This document shows, piece by piece, positions 23,314 through 34,006 of a stretch of 64,000 bases of DNA; positions within the stretch are counted from its first letter, which is position 1, and every line of letters begins with the position of its first letter. The DNA comes from Lacticaseibacillus paracasei subsp. paracasei (GTDB lineage Bacteria; Bacillota; Bacilli; Lactobacillales; Lactobacillaceae), in assembly GCF_000829035.1 (NCBI RefSeq), contig NZ_AP012541.1, positions 2,604,001 to 2,668,000 on the forward strand, written 5' to 3'. The position numbers and the translations under genes were made by a program. The notes beneath the pieces were generated by a model. That model saw only the letters and a program-made list of their open reading frames with translations. It did not search any database and was not told the DNA's origin.

Positions 23314-24620
23314 GATTTATCCTCACTTTTGTCAACATCTGGTGATTGCACCAGTACAACATGGAGTATATCAGTTTGATCTATGGCCGACAATCGTTCT
23401 AAAGGCTGACCTTCAACCCAAAACACTTGATGACCCCGAGCTAAAACCAATAATTGATCGCGCTGATAGGCTGGAATTTTTGTGTTAATCAAAAAACGCC
23501 GCAGTTTCTGAATCACGCCATTGGGTAATTGCACAACATCGCCAGCTTGCCTTGTGCGCAAAGTAATTGGCAGTTTCACTCTGACCGGCGTGCCTTTGTC
23601 AGCAGCAACGCTTGTCTGCAGGCTGAAAATGCCACGAGTGGTACGATGTTGCTGATCAAGCTTAGTGAATGTGACCGGTTTAACTGGCGCCTGCCGCGTT
23701 AAGCGAACAATTTGTTCACTCTGGACAGCAATTGAAATCCCGCCGCCCAGATCAAACCGCCGCTCTTTTGTCCCGCTTAGACTCGCTAGAACTGGCGAAA
23801 GTAGCTGGCGATCAACGTTGGGTTGCCATTGCTGCAGTATTTTTTTTAATAGCAGACGCTGAACAGCTTCCGGCTGCGGTGATGCGACACGCCAATTAAC
23901 CGTTGCGTCATCAACCTGCAGGCGTTGAAGCCACTCAGCCAGTTGTGCTTCAGCCAACGCTAATAGGCCAGTCTGCTCCATCGTGAATGTTTGAATATGC
24001 GCCAGTAATTGCGTGTTTTGTTTTTTGAATGCAGGAATGACCTGATGACGCAACTGATTTCTTGCGTAATGCGGATCAGCATTGCTGGAATCTTCGCAAA
24101 ACCTAACGTTGTGCTGATCAGCATAGGAGCGAATCATCGCCTTGCTGTAAGGCAATAATGGCCGCACTAACCGGCGTCCATGCCAAGTTCGATCAGCGCG
24201 AATACCGATTAACGCGGCCGGATCGCCAGAGCGCGCCAGCCGAAACAAAATTGTTTCAAGTTGATCATCCGCATGATGAGCTGTCATGACAACCTCAGCA
24301 TGCTGCTCAGCGGCAGTCGCGGCTAAGAAGGCATAGCGTGCTTGCCGAGCGGCCGCTTCACTGGTTGGCTGCCCATCAGATCGCCGCCATTGTCCAGTCA
24401 CCACTGGCACCTGCAATTGTTGGGCAGCGGCGACAACAAAGGCTTGTTCCTGCTGACTCTCTGGTCGCAGGCGATGATCGAAGGTTGCCACCACCACATC
24501 TAAGTCAGCTGCTTTGACAGCCAGGTTCAACAACACCATCGAATCCACGCCGCCAGAAACCGCCACGAGCACACGAGTATGCGGTGCAAAGCCAAATCGT
24601 TGAAAAAGTTTCGGGCTCAT
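23310..24620 (-). CDS. tilS: tRNA(Ile)-lysidine synthase
   Basis: A 436-residue enzyme that converts C34 of the minor tRNA-Ile(CAU) to lysidine, changing both decoding and charging. The ATP-pyrophosphatase P-loop [13 protein letters not shown] lies near 19-31, followed by [14 protein letters not shown] (near 112) and RPLLPYSK. C-terminal TilS domain is present ([12 protein letters not shown]). I choose ATG 24620 (MSPKLF) since GGAGG is six bases upstream; the ATG two codons earlier overlaps the ribosome site. Confidence 0.95.
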   Translation of the reverse strand: MSPKLFQRFGFAPHTRVLVAVSGGVDSMVLLNLAVKAADLDVVVATFDHRLRPESQQEQAFVVAAAQQLQVPVVTGQWRRSDGQPTSEAAARQARYAFLAATAAEQHAEVVMTAHHADDQLETILFRLARSGDPAALIGIRADRTWHGRRLVRPLLPYSKAMIRSYADQHNVRFCEDSSNADPHYARNQLRHQVIPAFKKQNTQLLAHIQTFTMEQTGLLALAEAQLAEWLQRLQVDDATVNWRVASPQPEAVQRLLLKKILQQWQPNVDRQLLSPVLASLSGTKERRFDLGGGISIAVQSEQIVRLTRQAPVKPVTFTKLDQQHRTTRGIFSLQTSVAADKGTPVRVKLPITLRTRQAGDVVQLPNGVIQKLRRFLINTKIPAYQRDQLLVLARGHQVFWVEGQPLERLSAIDQTDILHVVLVQSPDVDKSEDKS

Positions 24621-24658
24621 GGGCATCCTCCACGCAATCCTGCAGAAACCAAGAAAAT

Positions 24659-24697
24659 GGGCCTAGAACAAAATGTGCTTTGTTCCAGACCCGATTT
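24659..24697 (-). terminator. Hairpin after the S1-domain gene
   Basis: Minus-strand inverted repeat GGGTCTGGAACAAA / TTTGTTCTAGGCCC with a short loop and weak T tail (ATTTTC), directly after the stop at 24698. May only partially terminate before tilS. Confidence 0.6.
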
Positions 24698-25183
24698 TTA
24701 ACTGCGGCGACCACCACGGCCGCCGCGTTTACCCTCGGTATTGCGGCGAAGAACGCTTAATCGATCTTCGCTTTCCTTCAAATATCCTGACATCATCGCA
24801 TCAAAATCATCTTTGGATGGTTGTGCTTTGTGTCCAAAATGATTGCCGCCGCCACTACGCGCACCGCCTTGATAGCGATTGCCGCTTGGCCGCGCAGATG
24901 GTGTATGATGACTCTCCCGATGACTATTTTCGTGTTCACTTTGCTGCGGTTTATCGACCGCTTTCCGGATAGACAGGCCAATCTTACCATCTTGGATCGA
25001 AAGTACTTTCACCGTCACCGGTTCGCCAACATGCAGCACATCATGAATATCTTTGACATAAGCATCAGAGACCTCGCTGATATGTACCAATCCGGTCTTG
25101 CCATCGCCTAATTCGACAAAAGCACCGAATTTTGTGATCCCGGTGACCTTACCAGTCACTTTCGTACCAACTTCAACTGCCAT
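24698..25183 (-). CDS. yabR: S1-domain RNA-binding protein (YabR-like)
   Basis: A 161-residue protein with one S1/OB domain at the N-terminus (VTGKVTGITKFGAFVELGDGKTGLVHISEV, about 8-75) followed by a low-complexity, Gly/Arg/His/Ser-rich tail ending KRGGRGGRRS. The domain binds RNA; the basic tail probably does too. YabR-type genes lie between divIC and tilS in Bacillus as here. The exact role is not established; related proteins associate with ribosomes. Start ATG 25183 has AGGAGGA (25195-25201) eight to ten bases upstream. Confidence 0.88.
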   Translation of the reverse strand: MAVEVGTKVTGKVTGITKFGAFVELGDGKTGLVHISEVSDAYVKDIHDVLHVGEPVTVKVLSIQDGKIGLSIRKAVDKPQQSEHENSHRESHHTPSARPSGNRYQGGARSGGGNHFGHKAQPSKDDFDAMMSGYLKESEDRLSVLRRNTEGKRGGRGGRRS

Positions 25184-25246
25184 AAAAAAAGAAGTCCTCC
25201 TAGTTAAATGTACCTATTAGTATAGCACGGCAGAAAACCGACGCAA

Positions 25247-25366
25247 GAGCGCGAACAGGCCCGGTTAGAAACCGGAACATAAGTGGCCTCAAGCCTAAAT
25301 AGTTGGGCTTTAGCCATTTAGGCTTGAGGTCCTTATGTGCAGGTTTTTGGGTCTGTGAGCGCGTTT
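25247..25366 (+). repeat. Palindromic repeat family, copy B
   Basis: 120-bp imperfect palindrome, forward on plus. Family blocks TTAGAAACCGGAACATAAG and CCTTATGTGCAGGTTTTT; inner stem CCTCAAGCCTAAAT / ATTTAGGCTTGAGG (14 bp, perfect) unlike other copies; outer stem ACAGGCCC / GGGTCTGT (one G-T); terminal GAGCGCG / GAGCGCG. Lies between divIC and yabR, antisense to both. Confidence 0.88.
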
Positions 25367-25414
25367 TAGATACAACAGCGTCCAGAGCCTAGCCTTTCTA
25401 TTTAGCTGTCCAAA

Positions 25415-25816
25415 TCACTGATTCACATTCAAATCCGGAACCTTGTTGACCTTATCAGGCAAGTTAAAAATAATCTCGCCTTGCTTTGAATAGAGATATT
25501 TTTCGCGAATCAGCTTAGCCGTGTAGTCATCATTGTGCAGTTGGTCGACCTGAACCTTGAGGGCTGACTTGTTGGCTTTTAATTTTGTCAAACTGCCCTT
25601 CGCTTTTTGGACGGCGTGGTTTGTCTCTCCTAACGCCATTTGAGTTCGAACTAAACTAAGCCCGCCGAACCCCAAAATGGCGACAATCACGATCAACAGA
25701 TTCCGAATCCGCTTCATATGTACGGCGTGCGCCCGTGGATTGGGCGTACGCTTGTGCTTTTGTTCGTGCTCGCGCGTATACGCATTATTCAATTGACTGA
25801 TATTGTTCTTTGCCAT
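25415..25816 (-). CDS. divIC: Septum formation protein DivIC
   Basis: A 133-residue bitopic membrane protein of the divisome. It has a basic cytoplasmic N-terminus, one transmembrane helix (NLLIVIVAILGFGGLSLV, about 39-56), then a coiled-coil extracellular part with KGSLTKLKANKSALKVQV and the DivIC/FtsL-type YLYSKQGEIIFNLP near the end. ATG 25816 (MAKNNISQL) follows AAGGTG by seven bases; ten further upstream codons are unsupported. Lies between rqcP and yabR as in Bacillus. Confidence 0.9.
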   Translation of the reverse strand: MAKNNISQLNNAYTREHEQKHKRTPNPRAHAVHMKRIRNLLIVIVAILGFGGLSLVRTQMALGETNHAVQKAKGSLTKLKANKSALKVQVDQLHNDDYTAKLIREKYLYSKQGEIIFNLPDKVNKVPDLNVNQ

Positions 25817-25915
25817 TTGACCGCACCTTCGTTTTTCACCAGCCATTTACTTACATCCGTAAATCAATAAATCAAGTATAACAAATCCCGAGGGCTGCGA
25901 GCCAATAAATACGTA

Positions 25916-26179
25916 TTAAAATGTTTCTTTATAATCCTCTTTCAAAACCGTGTACATCCCCGCTGCGTCATTTTTCTTGGTGGTTTCAACCAAATCATCC
26001 GCTCGGACAGTAAGCGTCTTGTTGCCAAAGTTAATCACTAACGTATCCCCCACACGAACATCAGAGCTTGACTTAGCTGGTTTATCATTGATCATAATTC
26101 GCCCTTTATCGGCAATTTCTTTGGCAACTGTGCGCCGCTTAATAATTCGAGAGACTTTTAAAAACTTATCTAATCGCAT
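25916..26179 (-). CDS. rqcP: S4-domain protein RqcP
   Basis: An 87-residue protein made almost entirely of an S4 RNA-binding domain ([31 protein letters not shown]). In Firmicutes RqcP (YabO) stabilises peptidyl-tRNA on stalled 50S subunits during alanine tailing by RqcH. The gene starts three bases after the stop of the upstream flippase, so the two are co-translated. Neighbourhood with divIC and yabR agrees with Bacillus order. Confidence 0.93.
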   Translation of the reverse strand: MRLDKFLKVSRIIKRRTVAKEIADKGRIMINDKPAKSSSDVRVGDTLVINFGNKTLTVRADDLVETTKKNDAAGMYTVLKEDYKETF

Positions 26180-26182
26180 AAC

Positions 26183-27760
26183 TTAATTACCTCGCTTTAT
26201 CCGTTGTAAGAACTTCATATATAGTTTACCGCCTGGCAAATCGAGCATTTCTCGCAGCGTTAGCATTTTAAGCCAAGTCCCTGCGGCTAAGAAAATGATG
26301 ACCCCAAGTAATACCCCAACGACTGTCACACCCGCTGCCACCATCCGGGAGCTTAACGGAATCCAACCGACAGCAGCGTAGACTGCCGCGGCCATGATAC
26401 CGGTCACGATGATTAACTTAGGGACGAACAGACGGATGGCACTAGCACCTTTGATCGTCTCAGGAACTGCATAATAAATCAAGCAAAGGATCAAGCCCAG
26501 TGAGAGAATCGTTGCACCACTTGCCCCGGCAGTACCGAACTTCACGACAAGCGGCTGGTTGATGACGGCTTTAAGCAATATGCCTAGCAACAGCGCGACG
26601 CTAATGCCGGCATACTGATCAAGACTTTGCAAAATAGCATTATAGGCATTGATCATGGCGACAACAACAATAGCAACCGCATATAGTTGCAGCGCAAATG
26701 TCCCGGCTGTGTCTCCAAACAGCAGCAAATCAATAGCCGGCATCAAAACAATCAAGCCAGCTGTCGCCGCCAATGCGAATGCTAAATTAAAATGCACCAA
26801 TTCGGCACCGCTGCGAATAAACTGACGGCGCTGGCGGGCTTGGCGCGCCTGAGTCAGACTCGGTAAAAGCGTTGTCGACAAGGATGCCGCTACTACAAGG
26901 CCCAATTGCACTAAAGGCTGTGCCCGGTCATAAACCCCTTTAAGACTTTTCGCAGTCACCATGGCGATACCTGAAGCTGTGAGCCCTTTTGTAACCGTAA
27001 AGCTATCAATCAGCTGCAACAAAATCAACAAAGCTGCGTAAAGTGTGATCGCCCCGCCTTCACGGACAAACCGGCTAATGAGACGTACATAAGCCTGCAT
27101 CCCCGGAAAACGAAAGTGCTGCTGACCAAACACTTGCCGATATGGCCGCCATAACGTCAATGCAGCCACCGCGCCGCCGAAGAATGCACCGGTCATTGCC
27201 ACAGCACCCATCTGATAAACGCTCCAATGATATTGCAAAAACCACCAAGCTGCTAGCAGAATCACGGCAACACGCACGACTTGCTCAACAACCTGACTAG
27301 TGGCTGTTTTAGCCATATCAAAAGTGCCTTGAAAATAACCGCGGCCTGTGGCCAGCAACGGCATCGTCAAGAACATGAAAGCCACCGTTTGAATCAACGG
27401 CAGCAATTCCGGATCTGCCATGGATTGCGCGATCACGCCACCAAAGATTTGCAGGCCTAAAAACAATGCCCACGAGATCCATGTTAAAATCACGCGGCTT
27501 TGGTGCGCGACTGTTAGCTTGGCCTCATCGCTATCCGCTTCAGCAACTAGTTTAGAAATATAAACCGGGAACCCGGACAAAGCGAATGTCATGCCTAATC
27601 CGTAAATCGGGTAAATCTGTTGATAGGCATAGAAGCCGGTGTCACCTACCATGTTTTGGAACGGTACCCGATAAACGGCACTGAGTATTTTGGCGATTAG
27701 TGAGCTCAGGCTCAAAATCCACGCGCCGCGCATCAAGTGCTTCATTTCTTGGTTGTGCAT
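26183..27760 (-). CDS. Polysaccharide/lipid flippase of the SpoVB-YabM (MOP) family
   Basis: A 525-residue membrane protein with about 14 predicted helices. The N-terminus (MRGAWILSLSSLIAKILSAVYRVPFQNMVG) matches the SpoVB/YabM/MurJ-like group, which move lipid-linked oligosaccharides across the membrane. Position beside rqcP (yabM-yabO in Bacillus) supports the YabM assignment. The substrate cannot be told from sequence; a lipid II or wall-polymer precursor is likely. Start ATG 27760 follows GGAGGG by five bases. Confidence 0.88.
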   Translation of the reverse strand: MHNQEMKHLMRGAWILSLSSLIAKILSAVYRVPFQNMVGDTGFYAYQQIYPIYGLGMTFALSGFPVYISKLVAEADSDEAKLTVAHQSRVILTWISWALFLGLQIFGGVIAQSMADPELLPLIQTVAFMFLTMPLLATGRGYFQGTFDMAKTATSQVVEQVVRVAVILLAAWWFLQYHWSVYQMGAVAMTGAFFGGAVAALTLWRPYRQVFGQQHFRFPGMQAYVRLISRFVREGGAITLYAALLILLQLIDSFTVTKGLTASGIAMVTAKSLKGVYDRAQPLVQLGLVVAASLSTTLLPSLTQARQARQRRQFIRSGAELVHFNLAFALAATAGLIVLMPAIDLLLFGDTAGTFALQLYAVAIVVVAMINAYNAILQSLDQYAGISVALLLGILLKAVINQPLVVKFGTAGASGATILSLGLILCLIYYAVPETIKGASAIRLFVPKLIIVTGIMAAAVYAAVGWIPLSSRMVAAGVTVVGVLLGVIIFLAAGTWLKMLTLREMLDLPGGKLYMKFLQRIKRGN

Positions 27761-27880
27761 GGGAGCCCTCCTATCACTATATCCACTGACACCGAAGTCT
27801 GCTTGAGCTGATTGATCATTGGCATGTCATCACAGCCAAGTTGGGTCAAAAACAATGAATGCCCCTACTTTTCACAGCAA

Positions 27881-30800
27881 CTATGCCGATTTCTTTTCCG
27901 GTTGCGGATTGACAACAGTCAGTAATCCCTGCAAAAAGCCGGTCAATTGATCAAGCCAAGTCGCAGTCTTCATATCTTTTGGCAATGCTAACGTAACTGT
28001 CAGCTTGCCATCCGTGATCGCGACCTGCGCTTTCAATGTTGTCGCACTTAACGCTTTGAAAATCGGCTCGCCTTGTGCTTTAGCAGTTGCTTGCGGTGAC
28101 AACACAACCGTCAACTTTTGCCCCGCCTTCGTTACGTGATTGACCCAAGCCAAGTCAGCAAACCGCTTGAGATGCGCAATCGCCAATAAATTGGTCACCG
28201 GTTGCGGATAGTCACCAAAACGATCAATCAGATCTTCGCTGATCTCAGTTTCGGCTTCATCGCTATCTGCTTCTCGAATGCGTTTATACAACTCGATCTT
28301 CTGACGGGAATCGGCCACATAATCAGTTGGCAGGTATGCTTCCAGACCCAGATCAATTTCAGCATCCGTTTTCTCAGCCGATTTAATACCGCGCCGTTTG
28401 TTAACAGCTTCTTGCAGCATCTGGGTGTAAAGATCATAGCCCACCGAATCGATGAAGCCATGTTGCTGCTTGCCAAGTAGGTTGCCAGCTCCGCGAATCG
28501 ATAGATCACGCATCGCAATTTTGAAGCCGCTACCCAATTCCGTAAAGTCTTTAATCGCCTGAAGCCGCTTTTCAGCAACTTCATTGAGCACCTTCATCGG
28601 CTGATACATAAAGTACGCATAAGCGACTCGACTTGACCGCCCAATTCGGCCGCGCAATTGATAAAGTTGTGACAGGCCGTAATGATCGGCATTCTCGATG
28701 ATTAAAGTATTGGCATTGGGCATGTCCACGCCAGTTTCAATAATGGTTGTGGTCACCAGCACATCGTAAGCACCGTGCAAAAAGTCATAAATGACGTTCT
28801 CCAACTGCGTCTCAGTCATCTGACCATGCGCATATCCGACACTTGCATCTGGCACCAGTTCCTCCAGTTGACTCACGGTACGTTCCATATCTTCCACCCG
28901 GTTATGCAGGTAAAAGACTTGACCGCCGCGTTCCATTTCCCGTTCAATGGCTTCGCGAATCACGCCTGGATTTTGTTCCATGACAAAGGTTTGAATCGGA
29001 TAGCGATTCGTTGGCGGCGTTTCAATGACACTCAAATCACGCACGCCTAGCATGGACATGTTCAACGTTCTTGGAATCGGAGTCGCCGTCAGCGTGAGCA
29101 CATCGACATTACTCTTGAGTTGTTTGATCCGTTCCTTATGCTTAACGCCAAAGCGCTGTTCCTCATCAATGACCAGCAATCCCAAATCCCGAAAAGCGAC
29201 ATCTTTAGACAACAGCCGATGGGTGCCAACGACAATATCAATGGTGCCGTTCTTAAGTCCTTTGATCGTTTCCTTGTTCTGATGCGGTGTCTGGAATCGT
29301 GACAACAACCCGACTTTGATTGGAAAGTCCGCAAACCGTTCTTTCATCGTGTCAAAGTGTTGCTGGGCTAAAATCGTTGTCGGCACCAAAATGGCTGCCT
29401 GTTTGCCATAATCGATTGCCTTGAAAGCTGCACGCAACGCGACTTCGGTTTTGCCAAAACCAACATCGCCAACCAATAAGCGATCCATTGGCTTCGGCTT
29501 TTCCATATCATGCTTAATTTCTTTGGCTGACCGCAACTGGTCCGGTGTCTCAGGATAAGGAAATTCCGCTTCGAACTTGTGCTGCAGGTCATCATCCGGC
29601 CCAAATGCAAACCCTTTTTCCGCTTCACGCTTGGCATATAAATCAATTAATTCGTCAGCGATATCTTCAATTCGGGCAGCTACTTTGCGTTTGGTTTTCT
29701 GCCACTCAGCACCACCAAGTTTATTGACGCTTGGCGTTTTGCCATCTGCTGAAACGTATTTTTGGACTAGATTCAGTTGGTCAACTGGAATAAACAGCTT
29801 ATCGTTGTTTCGGTAAACAATCGTAATGTAATCACGATGCACACCGTCAACTTCTAATGTCTCCATCCCGGTGTATTGACCGATCCCGTGATTAACATGC
29901 ACCACGTAGTCACCAGGCTTGAGCTCGTTATAGCTTCGCAATCGCTCTGTATTCGCCAGTGTTTGGTGCCGTGCGTGACGACGTTGGCGAGCATTGAATA
30001 ACTCGTGCTCGGTCACAACGACTAATTTCAAGTCAGGCAGCTCGAAGCCATTTTTCAGGCTGCCTTCTGTCAATTGCACCTGGCTTGGCAACAGCTTAGT
30101 CGGGGCTGTCATGACATTGCTAATCTCAAAATCTGACAACGTTTCGCTCAGCTTTTCCAGCCGATTTTTATCTGTGATCAAGAACACCACGGTTTGCTGC
30201 TGCTTTACCCAGCGATCGGTTTCTGTTTTGAGTAACGGCATCTGACTGAAAAATTGCTGCACGTTACGGCTGGGAATATTGGTCAAGCTGTCAAGTCGCA
30301 ACTGCCCCATGCCTTTTTGAAAAAGGCTAAGGTAAAGCCGCGGGCGCTTATCTTGCTGTGCAAGTTCCTGAATCGTCAGGTTCGGCGTGTTAGGTAGCAG
30401 CCGGCCTTCTTCTTGCAACTGTGAGTACCATTCTGCCGTATCCTGCACCAAGGTTGTATCGCTATCTAGCAAACGACTGTAATCATCGAATGCTACCAGT
30501 GCATCTGGTTGCAAATAGTCACTGATGCGTTGCTGCTCTGGGTATAGTTCGGCCGCATATAAAGCTAGATTTTCAGGACGCTCGTGTGCCGATAGCTGCT
30601 GGCCAGTCGTCAATAAACCATCTGTAACGGCCTGCTTAGCGGCGGCATTTTTCACTTTTGCCTTGTAGGCATTAGCTTGCTTGGTAATGCGCTCGCCAGC
30701 AGCGGCCAAAACCTGATCAGTCGCCACCATATCGGTTGCCGGCGCAATCGTGATCTGCTGAAGTTTTTGCAGACTACGTTGGGTGGCAATGTCAAAGCTG

Positions 30801-31405
30801 CGGATGGAATCGATTTCAGTATCGAACAATTCAATTCGAATCGGATCGTCTTGATTCAACGGATAGACGTCAATGATGCCGCCGCGAATGGCAAACTGTC
30901 CCGGCGCGCTGACTAACGAATCACGTCGATAGCCCATGGCGACCAGCTGTTTGGCAACGGTTTGCGGATCAAGCTCGGAAGTCATATCAATGGCCAATTC
31001 ACTAGCTGCCCAATCGGCTGGTGACGGCAAAAGCCGCTTATAACCGGCCAGACTGGTTACGATGATTCCAGGTTTGCCGCTTTGAATAAACGTCAAAGCA
31101 TTAATACGATCGTTACGCGTCTCTGGCGAACTAACCGCGACTTCAGCTGCCAACACATCCTCAACTGGAAAATCGTAAACCACTGCATCTCCGAGCAAAC
31201 TGCTTAAATCAGCAGCTAATTCATCGGCATGAAAGCGATTGTTTTCAACAATTAGAATCTGCTGCGGTCGCTGTTGCAATAGCGCGCCAAAAAAGACCGT
31301 CTTGGCTGAGCCCGACAGTCCTGTCACCAAATGGCGACCCGTTTTCAGCTTCGGCCATAATGCCGACAATGCTGGATCTGCCTGCACCATGTCGATCAAA
31401 TTCAT
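27881..31405 (-). CDS. mfd: Transcription-repair coupling factor
   Basis: A 1174-residue translocase that removes RNA polymerase stalled at DNA damage and recruits UvrA. Seen in order: UvrB-like N-terminal domains (GLSGSAKT near 30, GQFAIRGGIIDVYP near 170), CarD-like RNA polymerase interaction domain (LKPGDYVVHVNHGIGQYTGM near 490), RecG-like motor with Walker A LLVGDVGFGKTE near 650, DEEQRFG, TATPIPRTL, GRIGRSSRVAYAYF, and the C-terminal TRCF domain. Length is normal. It follows pth, as in Bacillus. Confidence 0.97.
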   Translation of the reverse strand: MNLIDMVQADPALSALWPKLKTGRHLVTGLSGSAKTVFFGALLQQRPQQILIVENNRFHADELAADLSSLLGDAVVYDFPVEDVLAAEVAVSSPETRNDRINALTFIQSGKPGIIVTSLAGYKRLLPSPADWAASELAIDMTSELDPQTVAKQLVAMGYRRDSLVSAPGQFAIRGGIIDVYPLNQDDPIRIELFDTEIDSIRSFDIATQRSLQKLQQITIAPATDMVATDQVLAAAGERITKQANAYKAKVKNAAAKQAVTDGLLTTGQQLSAHERPENLALYAAELYPEQQRISDYLQPDALVAFDDYSRLLDSDTTLVQDTAEWYSQLQEEGRLLPNTPNLTIQELAQQDKRPRLYLSLFQKGMGQLRLDSLTNIPSRNVQQFFSQMPLLKTETDRWVKQQQTVVFLITDKNRLEKLSETLSDFEISNVMTAPTKLLPSQVQLTEGSLKNGFELPDLKLVVVTEHELFNARQRRHARHQTLANTERLRSYNELKPGDYVVHVNHGIGQYTGMETLEVDGVHRDYITIVYRNNDKLFIPVDQLNLVQKYVSADGKTPSVNKLGGAEWQKTKRKVAARIEDIADELIDLYAKREAEKGFAFGPDDDLQHKFEAEFPYPETPDQLRSAKEIKHDMEKPKPMDRLLVGDVGFGKTEVALRAAFKAIDYGKQAAILVPTTILAQQHFDTMKERFADFPIKVGLLSRFQTPHQNKETIKGLKNGTIDIVVGTHRLLSKDVAFRDLGLLVIDEEQRFGVKHKERIKQLKSNVDVLTLTATPIPRTLNMSMLGVRDLSVIETPPTNRYPIQTFVMEQNPGVIREAIEREMERGGQVFYLHNRVEDMERTVSQLEELVPDASVGYAHGQMTETQLENVIYDFLHGAYDVLVTTTIIETGVDMPNANTLIIENADHYGLSQLYQLRGRIGRSSRVAYAYFMYQPMKVLNEVAEKRLQAIKDFTELGSGFKIAMRDLSIRGAGNLLGKQQHGFIDSVGYDLYTQMLQEAVNKRRGIKSAEKTDAEIDLGLEAYLPTDYVADSRQKIELYKRIREADSDEAETEISEDLIDRFGDYPQPVTNLLAIAHLKRFADLAWVNHVTKAGQKLTVVLSPQATAKAQGEPIFKALSATTLKAQVAITDGKLTVTLALPKDMKTATWLDQLTGFLQGLLTVVNPQPEKKSA

Positions 31406-31477
31406 CGCGTCACCTGCTTCTTTCTTCTACTAATGTACACATGTGCTTCACCTTTTCGCCATGAAGTCACCTATCTT

Positions 31478-32035
31478 TTAATTAAACTTATTCATCAGCT
31501 GATCAAACGGCATCCCATTTAACCAATCTTCCAAGGCATCATCAGCCTTCTCAATCGCATCATCGATTAACGGCTGGTCAGTTTTGGAAAACGGCGTTAG
31601 TACCCAATCAACGACCCGTTGCCGCTGCGGATGCTGAATACCGATTTTTAGTCGACAAAACTCATCGCTGCCAGTGGCACTGATAATATCCTTGATGCCG
31701 TTATGGCCGCCTGCTGAGCCGCGCTTGCGTAAGCGCAATTTGCCTAAGGTTAAATCCATATCGTCTTGCACGACAAAAATTTCATCTAATTGTATCTGAT
31801 AAAACATCATCAGCTCGCGGACGGCGCGACCTGAAGCATTCATAAATGTCTGGGGTTTAACAAGGAAGATCTTTTCGCCATTTAGACGGGTTGTCGCGGT
31901 AGCTGCATCAAACTCCAGCTTGTCAATCGTCAGGTTCAGTCGTTTGGCCAAGCCATCAACGACCATGAACCCCATATTGTGTTTGGATCCTGCATATTTC
32001 TGGCCGGGATTTCCTAGGCCAACAATCATTTTCAT
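31478..32035 (-). CDS. pth: Peptidyl-tRNA hydrolase
   Basis: A 185-residue esterase that frees tRNA from peptidyl-tRNAs dropped by ribosomes. Motifs: GLGNPGQKYAGSKHNMGFMV with the catalytic His, KPQTFMNASGRAV, VVQDDMDLTLGKLRLR with the key Asp, and GSAGGHNGIKDI. Start ATG 32035 with GGAGG 12 bases upstream; the second ATG two codons in is further away. Adjacent to mfd as in other Firmicutes. Confidence 0.96.
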   Translation of the reverse strand: MKMIVGLGNPGQKYAGSKHNMGFMVVDGLAKRLNLTIDKLEFDAATATTRLNGEKIFLVKPQTFMNASGRAVRELMMFYQIQLDEIFVVQDDMDLTLGKLRLRKRGSAGGHNGIKDIISATGSDEFCRLKIGIQHPQRQRVVDWVLTPFSKTDQPLIDDAIEKADDALEDWLNGMPFDQLMNKFN

Positions 32036-32140
32036 TGGAACTTTTATCCTCCTTGGGGAAAACGCATTTATAGTTGTAAGGACTTTTTTTGTGAGTGTTT
32101 CTATATTCTGGCCGGACGAGCTAACTCGCTTATCTTCTGG

Positions 32141-32383
32141 TAGCGGCCGGTCACGTTTTGCTCGGAAACGCGCTCACAGGCCCAGAAACCTCCACATAAG
32201 GACCGGGGATCTGTAAGACTGCTTCGATAAGCATCGTGCCTTTGTGGTAGCGGCCTGTCACGCTTCGCTCGGAAACGCGCTCACAGGCCCAGAAACCTCC
32301 ACATAGGGACCGGATCTGTGCGATTGCTTTGAGATTCGATAAGCATCGTGCCTTTCTAGTAGCGGCTAGCCACGCTTCGCTCG
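32141..32383 (-). repeat. Tandem partial arms of the palindromic repeat family
   Basis: Two units of about 107 and 112 bp starting at 32141 and 32248, each opening TAGCGGCC and continuing with CTCGGAAACGCGCTCACAGG, CCCAGAAACCTCCACATA and a linker GCTTCGATAAGCATCGTGCC. They carry only one arm of the palindrome and lead into the complete copy at 32384-32505 whose upstream part (from 32360) repeats the unit a third time. No gene is supported here. Confidence 0.85.
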
Positions 32384-32505
32384 GAAACGCGCTCACAGGC
32401 CCAGAAACCTCCACATAAGGGTCTTCGACATAAATGGCCAAAGACCGGCCATTTATGTCGAAGACCGCTTATGCTCCGGTTTCTAAGCGCTCCTGTTCGC
32501 GCTCT
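32384..32505 (-). repeat. Palindromic repeat family, copy C
   Basis: 122-bp palindrome, forward on minus: TTAGAAACCGGAGCATAAG and CCTTATGTGGAGGTTTCT blocks, inner stem TCTTCGACATAAATGGCC / GGCCATTTATGTCGAAGA (18 bp, perfect), apical loop GGTCTTT, terminal GAGCGCG / GAGCGCG. Lies in the divergent pth-ldh interval. Confidence 0.9.
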
Positions 32506-32623
32506 AACGCGAATAGACGGATTTTGCCTTTTCCGTCCAGAGCAGTATACCATACTGACGCCTTGCGTCTGTGCGAGTTGACCGTGGGAACTGTTGAATT
32601 TCCCACATTCGTGAAAACAGATG

Positions 32624-32638
32624 CTGGAAACGCTTACG
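32624..32638 (+). promoter_or_regulatory. cre-like site upstream of ldh
   Basis: TGGAAACGCTTACG fits the CcpA cre consensus TGNAANCGNWNNC. It lies about 125 bp upstream of the ldh -10, a position compatible with activation. A hairpin GTGGGAA / TTCCCAC at 32584-32606 precedes it. Confidence 0.5.
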
Positions 32639-32741
32639 TTATTGGAAGCTTGCTTGAAACAGGATTCACAAGTCTTGCTGTAGTAAGGCTCGACGCCATT
32701 TTTTGACAATGGCAAAATCATGAAAAAGTCTATCAAATTTG

Positions 32742-32769
32742 TTTCAGGGAATTGATAATGTGTTATACT
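32742..32769 (+). promoter_or_regulatory. ldh promoter
   Basis: -10 TATACT at 32764-32769; the best -35 is TTTCAG (32742-32747, spacer 16). Transcription would start near 32776, 40 nt before the GTG. Confidence 0.5.
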
Positions 32770-32777
32770 CAACGTGA

Positions 32778-33797
<1,020 letters not shown>

Positions 33798-33818
33798 TCA
33801 TCACGATCACTGATAAGT

Positions 33819-33851
33819 AAGCAACCAGCCCAGTCGCTGGTTGCTTTTTTT
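33819..33851 (+). terminator. ldh terminator
   Basis: AAGCAACCAG / CTGGTTGCTT stem followed by seven T, 21 bases after the ldh stop. Confidence 0.92.
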
Positions 33852-33853
33852 GT

Positions 33854-33970
33854 GAGCGCGAGCAGGAGCGTCTAGAAACCGGAGCATAAGCGACCATGGC
33901 CGTGATGGTCGGTTTTTGACCATTGCAGCCATGGTCCTTATGCGGAGGTTTCTGCGACTGCGAGCGCGTT
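33854..33970 (+). repeat. Palindromic repeat family, copy D
   Basis: 117 bp, forward on plus, directly after the ldh terminator. TAGAAACCGGAGCATAAG and CCTTATGCGGAGGTTTCT blocks; inner stem GACCATGGCCGTGATGGTC / GACCATTGCAGCCATGGTC (one C-A, two G-T); apical stem GGTC / GACC instead of GGCC / GGCC. A second truncated left arm follows at 33974-34006. Confidence 0.9.
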
Positions 33971-33973
33971 ATG

Positions 33974-34006
33974 GTGAGCGCGAGCAGGAGCGCCTAGCAA
34001 ACCGCA
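33974..34006 (+). repeat. Fragment of the palindromic repeat (left arm only)
   Basis: GTGAGCGCGAGCAGGAGCG followed by CCTAGCAAACCGCA repeats the start of copy D and then stops. It appears to be a broken tandem unit. Confidence 0.7.

Noticed and set aside
32151..32772. Two minus-strand frames of 96 and 138 codons
   Set aside because: They run through the repeat arms and across the ldh promoter region; the protein repeats mirror the DNA repeats.
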